A stretch of 64,000 nucleotides of DNA from Asterias amurensis (GCF_032118995.1 NC_092661.1:18859185-18923184); one strand, 5' to 3'. Counted from the first letter of the stretch, positions 45,365 to 59,200 are shown. The notes: generated by a model not told the origin, from the sequence alone. Program-made: numbers and translations.

Positions 45365-47672
45365 GTAGGCCTACTGTGTACTGTCAAAAAAGATCATAAT
45401 TATTCAAACTAATTGTTCAAATAAAACTGTAATACTAATAGAATAATTTCATAAATGGATTGATAACTTGTGTTTTAAAATCTTACTAAAAAAAACTATA
45501 TGTGAAATTGATCAATTTCACAAAGAAACCTTGTTAAATGTTACTTATGTTTTTACTTTTTCCATTTGGGGAAGTTCCTAGTAAAACAAGCTTAATGAAT
45601 TTATGAAAAAAGAAGCCGAGAAAGGAATCAGAACTTGTCTTTATCAAACAAAGAGGACTGCTTGACTCTAGTTGTGATAACGTAATACCCTCCTCCCGAA
45701 CTAACCTGACTCGTTATTGTCCGTTTCCAGGTGGAGATTGAAACACTTGACTACCATCACTTCCTTCCAGTTTTCTTCGATGGATTGACAGAGATGGAGC
45801 ATCCATATTCATTCTTTGCCTACCAGGGAATCAGTGACCTCCTGGAACACGGAGGGACCAAAATATTACCTGTTGTACCGCAGTTAATTATCCCAATAAA
45901 AGGTAACACCCTACTAACCGTGATGGGAACATTTAATCAAACAAAGCTTCATCAGTCCCTGTAGGGGGCGGGGTTGCAGTGCAGGGGGGGGGGAGATCTG
46001 GGCTCGATTTCACACAGAGCTAAGATTGAACTTAACTGCAATGTTTTTTTGTTTTGTTTTTTTGTACCATAGCAATATTCTTTATCCCGATGCAAATTTA
46101 ACATCTCTTATATCGTTGCGGTACCCGCTGCCAAAACATAGGATTCAAACTGCCTCTAGCTACCGGGCAACCTTGGTAGTCTAGTTGGTAAGACACTGCT
46201 CTAGAATTGCAAAGGTCCCTACCCTAAAACTACATGACTTCCCAAAGGGGGTCATTTCTATAAACAATGTTATACATTAAAGGCAGTGGGCACTATTGGT
46301 AATTACTCAAATAATTATTAGCATAAAACCGGACATGGCAATGAGTAATGGGGAGATGTTGGTAGTATGAAATGTTATGAGAAACGGCTCCCTCTGAAGT
46401 GGAGTAGTTTACGAGAAAGATTTAAATTTCCACGAATTGATTTCGAGACCTCAGATTTAGAATTTGAGGTCTCGTAATCAAGCATCTAAAAGCACACAAC
46501 TTTGTGTGACAAGGGTGTTTTTTCTTTCATTATTAGCTCACAACTTTGACAACCAATTGAGCTCAAATTTTCACAGGGTTGTTATTTTATGCATATGTTA
46601 AGATACACAAAGTGAGAAGACTAGTCTTTGACAATTACCAATAGTGTCTACTGTCTTCAACAGCTTCCCACTAGTGCAAGTTGTTAAATGGTCATTAATG
46701 GAGAAAGCACCAAAAGTGCACCCTGCCTTTATACTAACAAAATATTGTAAAGACTTAAATTTTCTTCTTTTGTTTTTACTTGTTTTTACAGAGGCTTTGA
46801 ACACCAGGAATAAGCAAGTTGTATGCACCAGCTTGAAGGTTCTCAATTGTTTAGTTGAATCAGCTGATTTGGTTGGTGAGGCACTGGTTCCGTATTACAG
46901 GCATATTCTCCCAGTTCTCAACTTGTTTAAAAATCAAAACAGTAAGTATTATGCCATAGTCACCCTTCTTCTAAAAAGAAATGAAAATTCAAAATTTGTT
47001 TACACAAACCTTTTCAACATTTGTCTCCTTTTCCCCCTATGTTTTATGACAAAGTATTCCCCCTATGTTTTATGACAAAGTAAAATATTTTGGTTTATAA
47101 TTAAATTACGAGTTAAAACAAAATAAAAAAAAGACCACAGAGCTTGCCCAGTAGCTAGAGGCAGGTTAGATCCTATATTTTACCAAGTCCAAGACCAAGA
47201 CAATTTTAGTTGTGTTGAACCCAAATCAATGTGAGGGTAAAACTCAAATAATACAGTTCCATGCAATCCAAGAAGAAAATGCATTACACATAATTGTCAT
47301 AGGGGTAGTAAGACACTTGCAAGAAAGTCTCTCTTGTGCTACCAAAGTATTCCTTTTCATGTAGTGCAGTTGCTTGCATGTAATCACTGACAAAGCCCTT
47401 AAAAATCATCTCTTCTTACACAGGGAGTTATTTAATTTTGACACTTTTGTTGTTGTTCAAATACTAGAATGATGTACATTGATTTTTGTATGTTTATTCA
47501 ATTTCTAGTAAATCTGGGAGACGGCATTGAGTATAGTCAGCAAAAGCGTGAAAATCTTGGTGATTTGATCGAAGAAACTTTGAGTACACTGGAGCAATAC
47601 GGTGGAGATGAAGCATACATGTATATTAAGTACATGGTTCCTACCTATCAGTCATGCCAGGAACATCCCTGA
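45176..47672 (+). CDS. PACRG: Parkin co-regulated protein, complete
   Basis: Four coding exons (45176-45364, 45731-45902, 46792-46941, 47509-47672) give 224 residues. Conserved blocks: [117 protein letters not shown] and [10 protein letters not shown]. This matches vertebrate PACRG along its length except the shorter, divergent N-terminus. The family is an all-helical ARM-like protein which, with CFAP20, forms the inner junction of ciliary doublet microtubules. Intron phases are 0, 1, 1. The ATG at 45176 is the first in frame after an upstream stop. In vertebrates PACRG shares a promoter with PRKN; no parkin sequence was seen here. Confidence 0.95.
45731..45902 (+). CDS. PACRG: PACRG coding exon 2
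   Basis: Acceptor GTTTCCAG|GTG. Reads [10 protein letters not shown] to IPIK plus one base, donor AAAG|GTAACA. Confidence 0.93.
45903..46791 (+). other. PACRG: PACRG intron 2
   Basis: Holds a tRNA-like SINE fragment (TTGGTAGTCTAGTTGGTAAG near 46171-46230) and MITE A copy 8. Confidence 0.8.
46277..46660 (+). mobile_element. MITE family A, copy 8 (in PACRG intron 2)
   Basis: TTAAAGGCAGTGGGCACTAT to AGTGTCTACTGTCTTCAA, typical interior. Its right end is 131 bp from the exon 3 acceptor. Confidence 0.85.
46792..46941 (+). CDS. PACRG: PACRG coding exon 3
   Basis: Acceptor TTTTTACAG|AGG. Reads (E)[15 protein letters not shown] to LFKNQN, donor AACA|GTAAGT. Phase 1 at both ends. Confidence 0.93.
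47509..47672 (+). CDS. PACRG: PACRG coding exon 4 (terminal)
   Basis: Acceptor ATTTCTAG|TAA. Reads (I)[15 protein letters not shown] to SCQEHP and TGA. Confidence 0.93.
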
Positions 47673-47721
47673 TGAATTGTCAAACTTTCAGATCTGAATA
47701 CATGAATATGGATAAAGTTGT

Positions 47722-48343
47722 ATTAAATATGTACAAAGAACTTACCTATTTATTCCTGATGAATTTAAGATCACCTTGTATGAAATATGAATATTTAATG
47801 TGTTTACATACAACACATTTGAACTTGATCATTGTGCAATCATTTCTATATCCACCCAATTAATCAAATTGAGGCTCAAAGCACAAAAAAAATGTCTGCT
47901 TGTTGTTCACATAAATGTGAATTGGGAGTGAAATCATGGGTAAAAAATCACATTTCAAATGTTATTTTTGATTTATGCAAAACAAGAATTGCTTGCCTGA
48001 TGAGGTTAGTTTAATCTTAAACAAAGGGCAGATGGTCTGTATGTTATTAACACCGTTATGCATATAACAGGTCAAGAATGGAATTGAAATAATGGGGGGG
48101 TGGGGGGAGATCTGGGACACTAGTTGCACCAGGTATATTTCCATTGTTCTGAGCATGCACACATTTCCAAGATGGATTTATCCGATCTGCTGCCACCTAG
48201 TGTCCCCAAAAGTCTCCCATGGGTAGATACTCTGTTTTAGTTGAGCATTTCAATGGAAGAGTTTTTATAGTCAGGATTTTGTGCCAATTTGTATGATTTT
48301 GTGAGGACATGTCTAATATTATATACCTAAATAAGATAATAAA
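47722..48343 (+). terminator. Candidate poly(A) signals of PACRG
   Basis: ATTAAA at 47722-47727, 50 bp after the stop, and a canonical AATAAA at 48338-48343. Both are possible; expression data would be needed to choose. Confidence 0.35.
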
Positions 48344-48463
48344 ATATGGAACGAAAAATAGAGATGGGTACATCACGTGTCACAATCTATTTTTTCTTTT
48401 TGCAAGGTTAACTTAAAATAGGGTAACAATAACCCATTCACGAGTCAGACTTAAATATTTATA

Positions 48464-48689
48464 TGCCTTGCTCAGTCACAAGTGAATGCTGAATTTGAAT
48501 TCCTTGGACTAAATACAGAGTCGCTTTGTCTCATGGTTGGGGATAGGCTTTACTTACAAGTGAGATGAAACAATGAAACACACATTGCTGAGGTTGCAAT
48601 GCACAAGCTTTCTCGGAACCATGTTAGAAACACTAACGTAGTCAGAGGAATTCAAATTCTGCACTCACTTGTGACAGGACGAGGCAAGG
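48464..48689. mobile_element. Foldback MITE, about 226 bp
   Basis: GCCTTGCTCAGTCACAAGTG with TGAATTTGAATTCC on the left is mirrored by GGAATTCAAATTCTGC and CACTTGTGACAGGACGAGGC on the right. Arms are about 42 bp with a few mismatches. Single copy here. Confidence 0.7.
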
Positions 48690-49239
48690 TACCAGACATA
48701 ATTCAGTTCAAACTTTCAATTTACTTCAAATGCACTAGCTGATCTGAATGGAATCCACTCTTATATCAATGCGTATTTTACACTTTTCTTGCCAACTTGT
48801 TTTTCACAAAACAAAATGTTCAACAAATTTTTACCATATCACCGTTCTAGAATATTCAAACTGGGTCTAGTACAGTGAACTAATCAAGAGACCAATGACG
48901 TACCTTCACTTTATTGAAATAAGAAACGGTTTCAGTCAACAAATTTTTTAAACTTTTTTAATGACGAATAATATCAAAAACGTTTTCAATGAATTAACAA
49001 TCAGTTTATGATAAATTGTAAAAAATAACAAATTCCTTGTATTCAATGCTATTAACAATAATAGTTTTAAGTTGACTTTTGGTAGCCTCCTGAACTCACT
49101 ATAACAAGGGAAGTTGTTTGTCTCGAGGATTGCAAACATTTGTGACTTCTTTTGTTTCTTCTGTTTTTTTTATCAAAAAGAAAAAGAAATTTCTCTTCAT
49201 GTATCTTGACTTAGCAAAAGAACAGGTAATGTTTTGTCA

Positions 49240-49432
49240 AACCAGGAACTGGTTCAACATAAACAACTTCCTAGATGTTCCTGAAGACTATCGTCCAAAA
49301 AATGACAACTGGAAAAAACGCTTAACAAAATTGATGGGTTTGAAGGAAATTGGATTAATCTGTGCAGTGCAATTAATGGGCAACTTAAGTGTTTTTGACT
49401 ATCATGGTCAGGAAACATTAGAATCAAGTTGA
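49240..49432 (+). other. Orphan exon-like open frame
   Basis: After GTTTTGTCAAACCAG|G an open frame reads NWFNINNFLDVPEDYRPKND then NWKKRLTKLMGLKEIG to a TGA at 49432. The composition looks protein-like (charged, few simple runs), but no family is recognised and no partner exon is found. Confidence 0.22.
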
Positions 49433-52400
49433 TGTGGTAAAAGAATCGGAGCTGTTCTGTAGAGACTGATTTAAGAACACAGGGATGAATGGATTATCAG
49501 GTCGAGGGAAAACTAAGTGGATGACGTGAATTTATAACAATCTCCAAACCATGGTTAACAAAAACAACCTCGTAAAGCAAAGAACATCATGAATGGTAAC
49601 ATTTATGGGAGCTTTCTTGATTTTTTTTTAAATGGTTTTAGGAATTGAAATGGTGCATAAAAAGAAATGAAAACAATAACACAACAGTAACCCTGAAACT
49701 TTGAGATGGAAATTTCCAGTTGCCATTTACCTTTTGTTTCAACTTTTGCTTTAATGAGTCTTTAGAACTGGTGTTAAACTACCAATAGTTCAAATCTTTC
49801 TGAAGCTCAAAAGTCCACTGAAATTTCTAACACTACAAACAAATCATAAACAGCTACTTAAGTACAATATTCCATACAAAAATACATGAATATACAACCT
49901 TTTTATGCTTGTCAGAAAAACAACAGAAACAAATCTACAAGTTAATCTAAAGTAGCTAGCTACATTTCTATTTAATTGTTTATACACATAGAGATTATCA
50001 TTAAGTTCTTATTTGAATGAACAACATTGTGGGTGTCGTTATTCGATGCATAGATGGATTTTTATTCAGAAAAAACACAAAGTTTTTGTATTAAAATCAA
50101 TTCTTGTATTGCATTCTTGTTTAAACTTTTATTTCAATAAAACACCACAGCCCCTGTACTCAGGAATTAAAACAAAATACTCAGAAAAACAACTTGCAAA
50201 TTAGAGAACAATTAAAAGGAGATCTTGGAAGCAAATCAATGTCAAATATTCAGAGTTAATTATTGGAAAACTTTTGTGTGAAAAAAAAAATACTGAGGGA
50301 AATGTATGTGAATTGGTGGATTCTAAAATGATGAAAAATATTCTGTTATCACACTTTGACCTTTGATCTTTACATTTGCTTCAAGAATATTAATTTTGTT
50401 AGACTCTTTCAGGAAAATAATTGTTTATAAATTTAATTGTATTTCCATTAAATCAAACATCTAAAATTCAGAGAAAAAAGTTCATTGGTTTTAGAGAACA
50501 CTTCAGAAACTGCAAAGGGTTAAACGTGTAAATAATGCATCAAATGAGAATAAATAATGTTGCATAAATGTTGCATAAACTAATATAATGGAGAAAAGCT
50601 GGTTATACAAAGGTAACGACCTCAAGCAAGATAAATACTGGTATAAATACAAACAAAAACGCAGGACAAAACAAAAGCAAGTAAGAATAAACATTGACGG
50701 ATGACATCACTTAATTGAGGGCACTCTGTTTCAGTTGAAATAATACTAATACTTTTATCAATTTTTGAAAATCAGATATTATATTGCTTGAATTTCTTCC
50801 TTTTAGAATAGCTATTTTACAACATTGCAGTTGAGCTGACTTTGGACCAATTATGTTTTTGTGTGAAAAGTTTTGTTTTTGAAAAAGTGAAATAAGTTTA
50901 GGTAGCCTACTTGTGGCATCAATAAACATGCCAAATGTATATTTTTAAAAACAGATATTCTTTATTCAAGGGTGACCCAAATTACCAAACTCAGATCAGT
51001 ATCACAGAGCGCCCTCAACAACAAGTGTGTATTTTTGTAAAAGGCACATCAGCACAAAACAGACCGACAAATCTTCAACTTGTCAATACTGTATGTACAT
51101 TTTTCATGTCATCACCATGTACATACCCTGACTTAAGACAAAATGTGGTAAATGTTAACGAAACGTTTGTTTTCTTTAAATGTTTTTTTTTTTTTATGTA
51201 TTTCTTTTACAAAGTACAAAAAGCATGCTAGTCAAATCATTGGTAATGCTACAGCAATGTATACACTGGGAAAACATATACAAGCCCAGTGATTTATAAT
51301 ACTAGGAGAATAGAATATAACGTATGTTTGAAAATGGTCTTAAATAATGTCTATAAAGCGACCCCTGCTATATCCTTATGCTGTTGGTACATCAGAACGT
51401 CTGCTTAGAGCAACTTGGCTCTGGCTAGTGGCTGAAGCAGCAACATTGAAATATGATCAAAGCGATGATATAGCCAAAGCCACAAGCGGAAGCACTCTAA
51501 CAAAAAATAACCTAAATGACGGATTTCTCCATAATAAAATTTCTTTCCAATTTCTCAAAGGTAATAATGATTTCAACACTAGTATTGAAAATCTTTTTCT
51601 GATTGTTGAATAAATTGATTCTGCTAGAAAGGCTTTCTGCCAAACAAATTGTGAAAACAAGCTGCTATCTGCCCAGTAATTTCTGAACTTCAGCAAAAAT
51701 GTAACATTTTCAAAAAATGAGAAATGAAATTTGTCGCAATTTTAAGAATTTAACTGAACATCACTCTTCTATATCAATATTGAGCCGTCATTTTATAATT
51801 CAACATTGAGTAAGAACATGAATGAACAGAAATAAATCTGTCTTGATTTTCTAGCTTTTTCTTTTAAACGGTTGAAATTTCTTTGCATATTTTAGTGGTG
51901 CATGTTTTCATGAGAACAATTTAGTTTTGCATAAACATCTCGAGTCAGAAAATAAACTCTTGGTGTTTTGTTTTGGTTCCCAATGAGCAATGCATACCCT
52001 GTATTAAATGCATAAAAGTCTGGTAATGATTCCTGTTACATACAAACTAATCAGGAAATTATTGACATTGAGTAAGGAACCAGATTTAGGTTCCTCTAGC
52101 CTTACATTTTGATAAGTAAATTTTCAGAAATCAAGTTTTACGTTCAGCAAAGCGCCTGCCGCATTTAAAACCAGAGCTGGAGGCTTGGTATCAAAATGGT
52201 AGACAGAACCTATACCCTTAGTTTTTGAAAGGGCCTTTAAAACTAAATTATCAATACAGTTGGTGTTGTTTAGGCCAAAGCTGAATCAAAATCTGCTAAA
52301 ATCTGATCGGATTACTTAATAAATGCCATTGATGCCAGTAATGGCAACATTTCTCGATTACTTTCATCGTACCAACTGTTTATTTTTGTGGTTGATTTTT

Positions 52401-55015
52401 CAGTTCTTGGAGTGACTTGAAGCATGGCAAGACAGTTAATGGATATATGTTTATAAATGTTGCTTAAATCTCTACAGATGACTAGTAATAATATGTATAA
52501 TAACTGAAGCTGCTAATCCTAATACCCAAAACTACAAACAAAGAGTAATATAATGATGAATATAAACTTAATTCTTATGCATATTATTGTCACACACTCC
52601 ATCTATGATACATAATGCATAATGCGAGATAAATGATGGTTTGGCTGTTTTGATGCACCAAAGCAGAAATTTGTTTGTACTTTTGATCATATTTAGAGTT
52701 CCCCAAATGAGTATGATCAAAGAGTATTCCTACAGTTAAATATTCTGAAAACTTCATCATCTAGGAAAGAAACCCTGATCTCTGTGGGATATAATATTCG
52801 CAGTCGTGCATCAAAATACAAATCTTAACCAGGCTTGGCATAAACAATTGGCTTTCAAACCAACTCAATAAAAAAAATCAAACAAACCAAAAAACCTGAA
52901 CTTTACAAATCTTCCTTTAACGTCCATCATTTTACAAAGTCAATCCTTTAGTCTTATAATGCTTATTAAATCAGCCTTCTTTTTTAAACACATACCACTT
53001 TAAAGTTTTTTTTTTTTTTTTTTTTTTCCAATAATATTTTTTAAGTACAAATGCTTGCTTGTTGTAAGGGCATAAACCCAGTAAACAGTATGTGCAATTA
53101 TGGAAGCACGTTGACTTATTGTTTAGTAATACCTACTTTTTAATAATACTTCTTTTACGCAAATCTTTGCAAGGGTTTCAACCCAACAAACAAATTCAAG
53201 ATTTAGTCCGACATCTTTCTGGAAACTCTCTTAGACTCTGGAATTTGGATCAATATCTACCCTTTCCAAGTTCATCTTTCTTCATTTTCTTTTAAAGAAT
53301 TAAAAGTTTTTATTCAAATCAAAAAAGATTTCATTAAAAGTTGTCTCGGACACTTATTTGCCTCCACTAAACCAACAGCATTACCACATTTGTGACTGCC
53401 GAGTTATTATTATTAGAGTGTAATTCCAAATTATCCAGGTGGAAGTCCATTCTTCCCTGCAAAATTTCCCATTTTTCGGGAAGCTTAAACCCGCAGCTGC
53501 CAGAGGTGAATATTATTCTCACAACGTTCCCCTCCAATTCATCCCTGAGAAGCTTTTGAGGCAGCTGTGGCATAGTCATGTGACCTTTCAGTATGCAAAG
53601 TGCCCTAAGGATGACATCATCATCATCTGGTATCACATGATGACTGCCAACCTTACATTTCTGTACATTTTTTTATTTTTATATTTACTTATTGCCTTTA
53701 TCCAAACAACCACTGTGGCACCATCTTCTGTACCACCCACAGAACATAAACATGACCTCTTTTGTAATCTAAGAGTGACAATCAGTCACAGGTAAATTCT
53801 TAACCTTCCCAATGGCACACATAATATGGTTTCTGGTATGAACTCAACTCCCAAATCACAGCATAATAATTGATAGCTTCGTCAAGTTTTGATAGAAACA
53901 ATTATTTTGCTACAACTTTTAAGGGATAGAATCCAAACGAAAAACCAAAGCAGTTTTTAAGGCATGTTCTTGAATGACATGACAATGAAATGAAACGAGT
54001 ACTCACCTGTGGTGAACTATACATCCAGTGCTTGCGCGGTTGAACAAAGTGCATTGAAGGAACTTACATCAATATGCATTTATATTTAGTGTCAAAATCA
54101 ATCTCCAACATTAAATCAATTTATAATATGGTTCAATGTGATGATGTAGAACTTTCTCAATACAAGAATAGTAGCTATCTTAGAATCTGCCATTGACTAG
54201 GGTTAGCAATTTGATTTGAGTTTGTATTAAAATTAACAGCAAATCGTTGGGGTAAGTGTTTAGCAATGATAAATGCCATACCATTCATTTCTATGTTAAC
54301 ATTAGGCACTGTATTAAGACAACTTTGTGCAAGAAAAATAACACCTTTGATAATACTGTGTCTGTCTAACACTTCGGGGGTTAAAATTGCTTATGGGGTA
54401 ATAGTCATAAAACCACCCTTGTGGGGTACGATCATACACTCATTGGAACTCTTATCCAAATGTGGACATCAATTGCCCGATCAGAAAATCCATGGATTCG
54501 GGGAATGCATGCAGCTAATACAAAGTTAACCCCCATGTTATACAACTCATAGCAAAAATAAATGGAAATTAACCTTGCACAAATTGCAACCTTTGTATTA
54601 ATTAATATTAAGTAATTAAAACTACACGCAAATTTGGCTATTTGGAATAGGCCCAACTTATCACAGAATGGCAGCCCCAGTGTTCTCTTCAGCATAAAGC
54701 ATTTGTAAGATGTTTAAAAAACAAAGTTAAACTTTTTTTATGGGTATCAACGTTTTAAACATACATATGCAAATGCTCATCAAGACATCACTGGACTGTT
54801 ACATTGCAACAACAGAGGGCTTAATAGGAAGACATTACATTGTTTGGAAAAAAAGTTAATATGGAAACAACATGTTACCCAAAGTAAGGATTATTTAAGT
54901 ATTAGGCAATTACAAGACAATAGAGCGTATGCTAAGCACATTACTTTTCTAAGATGGTTCAAGGCAAATAAAAGTGTGAGGTAGATGCAGATTTGTGAGC
55001 CTGATTGACCTAAAG
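49433..55015. other. Transposon-poor DNA, no gene recognised
   Basis: Long AT-rich stretch with almost none of the window's MITE families. A 22-T run lies at 53006-53027. Frames at 51347-51613, 53092-53295, 53367-53636 (-), 53439-53795 and 54266-54695 show no domain. It could include a long 3' UTR, on either strand, but nothing proves it. Confidence 0.35.
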
Positions 55016-55200
55016 GGCTATATGACCTCAGAGGTTACATGACCCCGAAGGTTACATGACCTCGGAGGTTACATGACCACAGAGGTTACATGACCCCGAA
55101 GGTTACATGACCTCGGAGGTTACATGACCACAGAGGTTACATGACTCCGGAGGTTACATGACCCCGGAGATAACATGACCCCAGAGGCTATCCAACCTCA
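55016..55200 (+). repeat. 17-bp minisatellite with 51-bp higher-order structure
   Basis: About ten units of GGTTACATGACC plus a variable 5-bp linker. GGTTACA starts at 55033, 55050, 55067, 55084, 55101, 55118, 55135 and 55152. Linkers CCGAA, TCGGA and ACAGA repeat in that order, so three-unit blocks were duplicated. Confidence 0.9.
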
Positions 55201-55454
55201 TAAGGCATTTGACCTCAGAGGTACCACAACACTGAAGGCCTTCTCTGCATTTGATTATTTTCCTTATTACCATAAAAGCAAAGCTGAGAATACGCCCTAT
55301 TGTAATTTCAGATACGTTTTGCTTTTTCTAGTTTGGGAAAAAGTTCCACACAAAGCTCACAGTGCAGTCAGTTTTCTTGGACAAATGACACGCACCAATC
55401 CATTGATTAGTATTCAAAGGAAGTATCTTGAAAGTTTAAAATTCTAGTTTAAAA

Positions 55455-55813
55455 TTAAAGGAACATGTTGCCTTGGATCGGACGAGTTGGTCTATAAAGA
55501 GCGCTTGTAACCGTTTTTTATAAAATGCATATGGTTGGAAAGATGTTTTAAAAGTAGAATACAATGATCCACACAAGTTTGCTTCGAAGTTGCGTGGTTT
55601 TCCTTTTACTGTGCGAACTAACACGTCGGTCATTTATGGCCGACCGTGTTAGTCAACGAGGTAAAAGGAAAACCATGCATTTCGAGGCATATTTGTGTGG
55701 ATCATTGTATTTTACTTTGAAACATCTTTCCAACCGTATGCATTTTATATCAAACAGTTACAAACGCTTTTCAAAGACCAACTCGACCGATCCAAGGCAA
55801 CGTGTTTCTTTAA
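55455..55813. mobile_element. MITE family F, copy 2
   Basis: TTAAAGGAACATGTTGCCTT at the left, AAGGCAACGTGTTTCTTTAA at the right. Near-palindromic through the centre (GTCGGTCATTTATGGCCGAC). TTAA at both ends. Frames 55436-55866 overlap it. Confidence 0.85.
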
Positions 55814-56207
55814 TGGTAGGCATTTTGATGAGGTTATTTAGAGACATAAAGCAGTGCTGGCGGTAAGTACATTATTACAGATGAGCTCTGGTTGTACCCT
55901 CGTTGATAACTTCTCCTGCAGGGTATCAGGTAACAAATTGGTAACCGAACTAGCAGTCACAGTGGTTGTTCTAGTGAGGCAAAAGTGGTGCTCATGTGCC
56001 TTTGATGCTTGGGGTATTAGTTGCTGGCTTAGTCAATGACAGCTAGGGTGTTAATGAAACCAAAAAATGGGAGGAAGAAAAAGAAACACAGGGTTAGTCT
56101 CATTTTTAGTTTGTATGATATCAAAAAAAAGAAAGACACAATAGCCAATTCTATTAACGACAGACCTGTACACAAATTATCACATGCATGATAGGATCAG
56201 TCAAAGG

Positions 56208-56255
56208 AGGTCATGACCCAGGTCATGTGTAGGTCATAGCCTTTGACCTGGGTCA
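56208..56255. promoter_or_regulatory. Cluster of nuclear-receptor half sites, including a DR5
   Basis: AGGTCATGACCC (56208-56219), AGGTCA-TGTGT-AGGTCA (56220-56236, a direct repeat with 5-bp spacing as in retinoic-acid response elements) and TGACCTGGGTCA (56244-56255). Function is inferred from motif only. Confidence 0.35.
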
Positions 56256-59200
56256 GCTTGAACTCCAAGTTAAAAAATGTACAAGTAACTAAAAGAAGCT
56301 ACATCAAGGATCATTAGTAGTAATTGTGCCAACAAAGTGTTCCCGTAAACGTTGATGAAACTGTGGGGTCTTTGTGCTGCCTAGGTAGATTGGATATTCA
56401 ATACATTTTCATCAAGTTTACAAGGTTTGGAGTTAGTTAACACTTGATGAAAACGTATGGAAACACGCAAACTACAAGTGCCAAACTTAACATCATGTCT
56501 GTTCAAAGATATGTGGAATTTAAAAACACTCTTAATTTGATTGTTGAAACATTGGTCCATTATCCATGAATACATTATTTGATTGGCTGCCACAGAGAAC
56601 TTGTGTGCGGATTAGACCGATTGTGAAAATGAAATTGTGTTTTGTTAGGGAAGTATTGATAGAGGGTGTTAAGTATGACACCAGCACAAAGGCCTGACAC
56701 AGGTTGTCAAACTATGACAGCTACAAATTAACATTTGCTACAGCGGTAATGAAAAAATGAAAAGCTCAGCAAATCAAGATATCTGGTTAGGCCAGGAAAA
56801 AAACATTAACTGACAGGTGGCTGTATTCCGCATAACCATACTTCTTTATACATTTCACTGCAATTGGCTAAGAGCAATCACCTGACTGAATTAATTTCCT
56901 CTCATTGGTTATTAGAAATAAAAAAAAATCACTTTATTGAAATTGTTATTGCAGCTAAAAAATTACCACTCAAAACTTGTGACAAAAAATACGATCAAAA
57001 TCAATGGTCTTTCCTGAAAAACACCTTGGGCAGTCAAAGTTATTGACTGCTTTAAAAAAAAATTCCTTCTCCAAACTGCAGCATAAATAACCAAAATCTG
57101 GCTACTAAATGTACATAAGAGATAGTTAAGAACCACTTCTACTCCAAAAAGTAGGTACACTGTGTGTTAAAATGATGATCAAGAGAAGAGAAATCAAAAA
57201 ACAAACTTCAACAAGAGTGGTTTAAGAAAGGGTCATGCTGAGAAAGGGGTTATGAAATTGACGCCATTGGATGGTTTTTCTTTCCTTTCCTTTTATTTTG
57301 CATCTGACCGGTAAAAAGCGGCAAAAACAAAAAGCGGGCAGGCCATGCTGTAAAAAAAGAAGCAAGACTTGAGAGAGCGGGGGATACTTATAGACAACAA
57401 GTTGAATGTCTGCACCCCTGTGCATTGATAAGTAGTAGTAATGTAGTATATGGAGCAACATACACAACCAAGAACAAACACATACCTATATGATTTGTAC
57501 ACAAGTGACCCTATAGATTCTATGTCATTTTGTGAACACCTACGAGTTTCATGCAAGACTAGCATTCTGAAGCACCAGGCAAAAAGCACATGGCTTCAAA
57601 ATGCCTGATGGATGCTATGCCATAGCCAAGCTGTAGTTATTAGAGGTTCTTAAGCTTCTGGTAGAATCTGTATACAATAACAAGTTTCCTGTAATACTAC
57701 TTCATCTATTTTTTCCCTCCCTGTAACCTTTTTGAAGGTGTTGATAATTTGGATGCACTGTCTCATATCTATTGTGCCTCCCCGCTACATCATGAAAACA
57801 GAAGCTGGTGAAAAATTGCGATAGTGAAAACAGACAAAGTCCAAGTAACACACCAGCTCAATGATTTCCTAACCCGAAAAAAAACCCAAAAAACAACCTT
57901 CCTATTCTTTGAGAAAGCATTTTACGTTTTCTGAAGATAAAATACTTATAGACACAAAGTGCCATAATTGAATGGCTATCGATTGTGTATAACTGATTCC
58001 GTGAATTTAGTTGTGTACACAAAAATGATGAACTGACTACGAATGATGAAACTATCTTGGTTGTGTATGTGCACAATTGACAGGCAACAAGGTGCAACAG
58101 ATCACGTTGTGTTAGTTCACTGTACACTGAATTGATGAAGTTAGTTTGAATTTGCTTTTTTCTTCCCTTAAATGAAAATTGAGTCAAATTAAAGGTGTCC
58201 CATACGCATGTATGATGGTTTCAAAATCTACAATGTCGACTGATCAAAAGAAAAAGGAAGAAGTCAGTACCTTGACGGATCTTATTTTTTTTATTTTGCA
58301 AAAGTTGCTATTAACTTTGAGTGACAAAAAATTGTCACATAAATTTTAAAAGATGCTGCCAAAACCGTTTTTTCTTCTTTTTCATATGATATTTTGAAAC
58401 CATTCTAGATGTGATATGCGACTTACATCCAAAGCCCAATTCTATTAAAACATAAAAAGGCAGAGTGGACCCCTCCAAATCAAAAGTTAAGATGACATTT
58501 GATTGTTGTTATCGCTAAAATCCAAACTGTATACATTGAGGTTCTTCCTTTCGGAAAGGGGTTTAGAGTGGTTAAAAGAAGACATATATAACCGATGTCT
58601 TTTTGTGTTGATTTTATCTGGGCAGGAAATGTACACATGCATAGAACCATCGTCTTTGATTTTAAATTAATAAGATTGATATTAATAATCAAGATACAGA
58701 TCATTCCTTATTAGGTATGAGAGTATTAGTCAACCTCGCCCCCAGGGGCAAGCAAGCGTGTTCCATGTCCCCCCCTGGGCATGAGGTTGAATGATTAGTG
58801 GAGGGAGCTCTTTGAACAGCAGGAGCCAAATTACCGTCAATCCACCGTCTTGTCACGTCATTGTAGGAGGAAGGATGGTGCTCAAGATGATACGTGCACT
58901 CATATCCAAGGGTTGGCGTTGCAAGTTTGGCAAAAACAATCAACGTTAGACAAATACACTTTGTGATGCTTTACATACTAACAATCTCATATTGTGAATT
59001 ATCAAAAAAGTTGACCACAAATACTTTCTTTTCCAGAGTTTGCTTAGGTACTCCGTAACTGTACTGATGAGTTTCAAGCGAATATACCCTCCAAGATATT
59101 CAATGTGCACATTATTCAAAGTCTCTTGCCTGAATAAATACCAATCTTTCAGGTGAAATGAGGTTAGAGTTCATGATCACTTGAGATGCTATCAATTATT

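Noticed and set aside
58701-58943. 80-codon minus-strand frame as an exon
   Set aside because: GC-richer and open, but it has no ATG, no acceptor and no recognisable motif.
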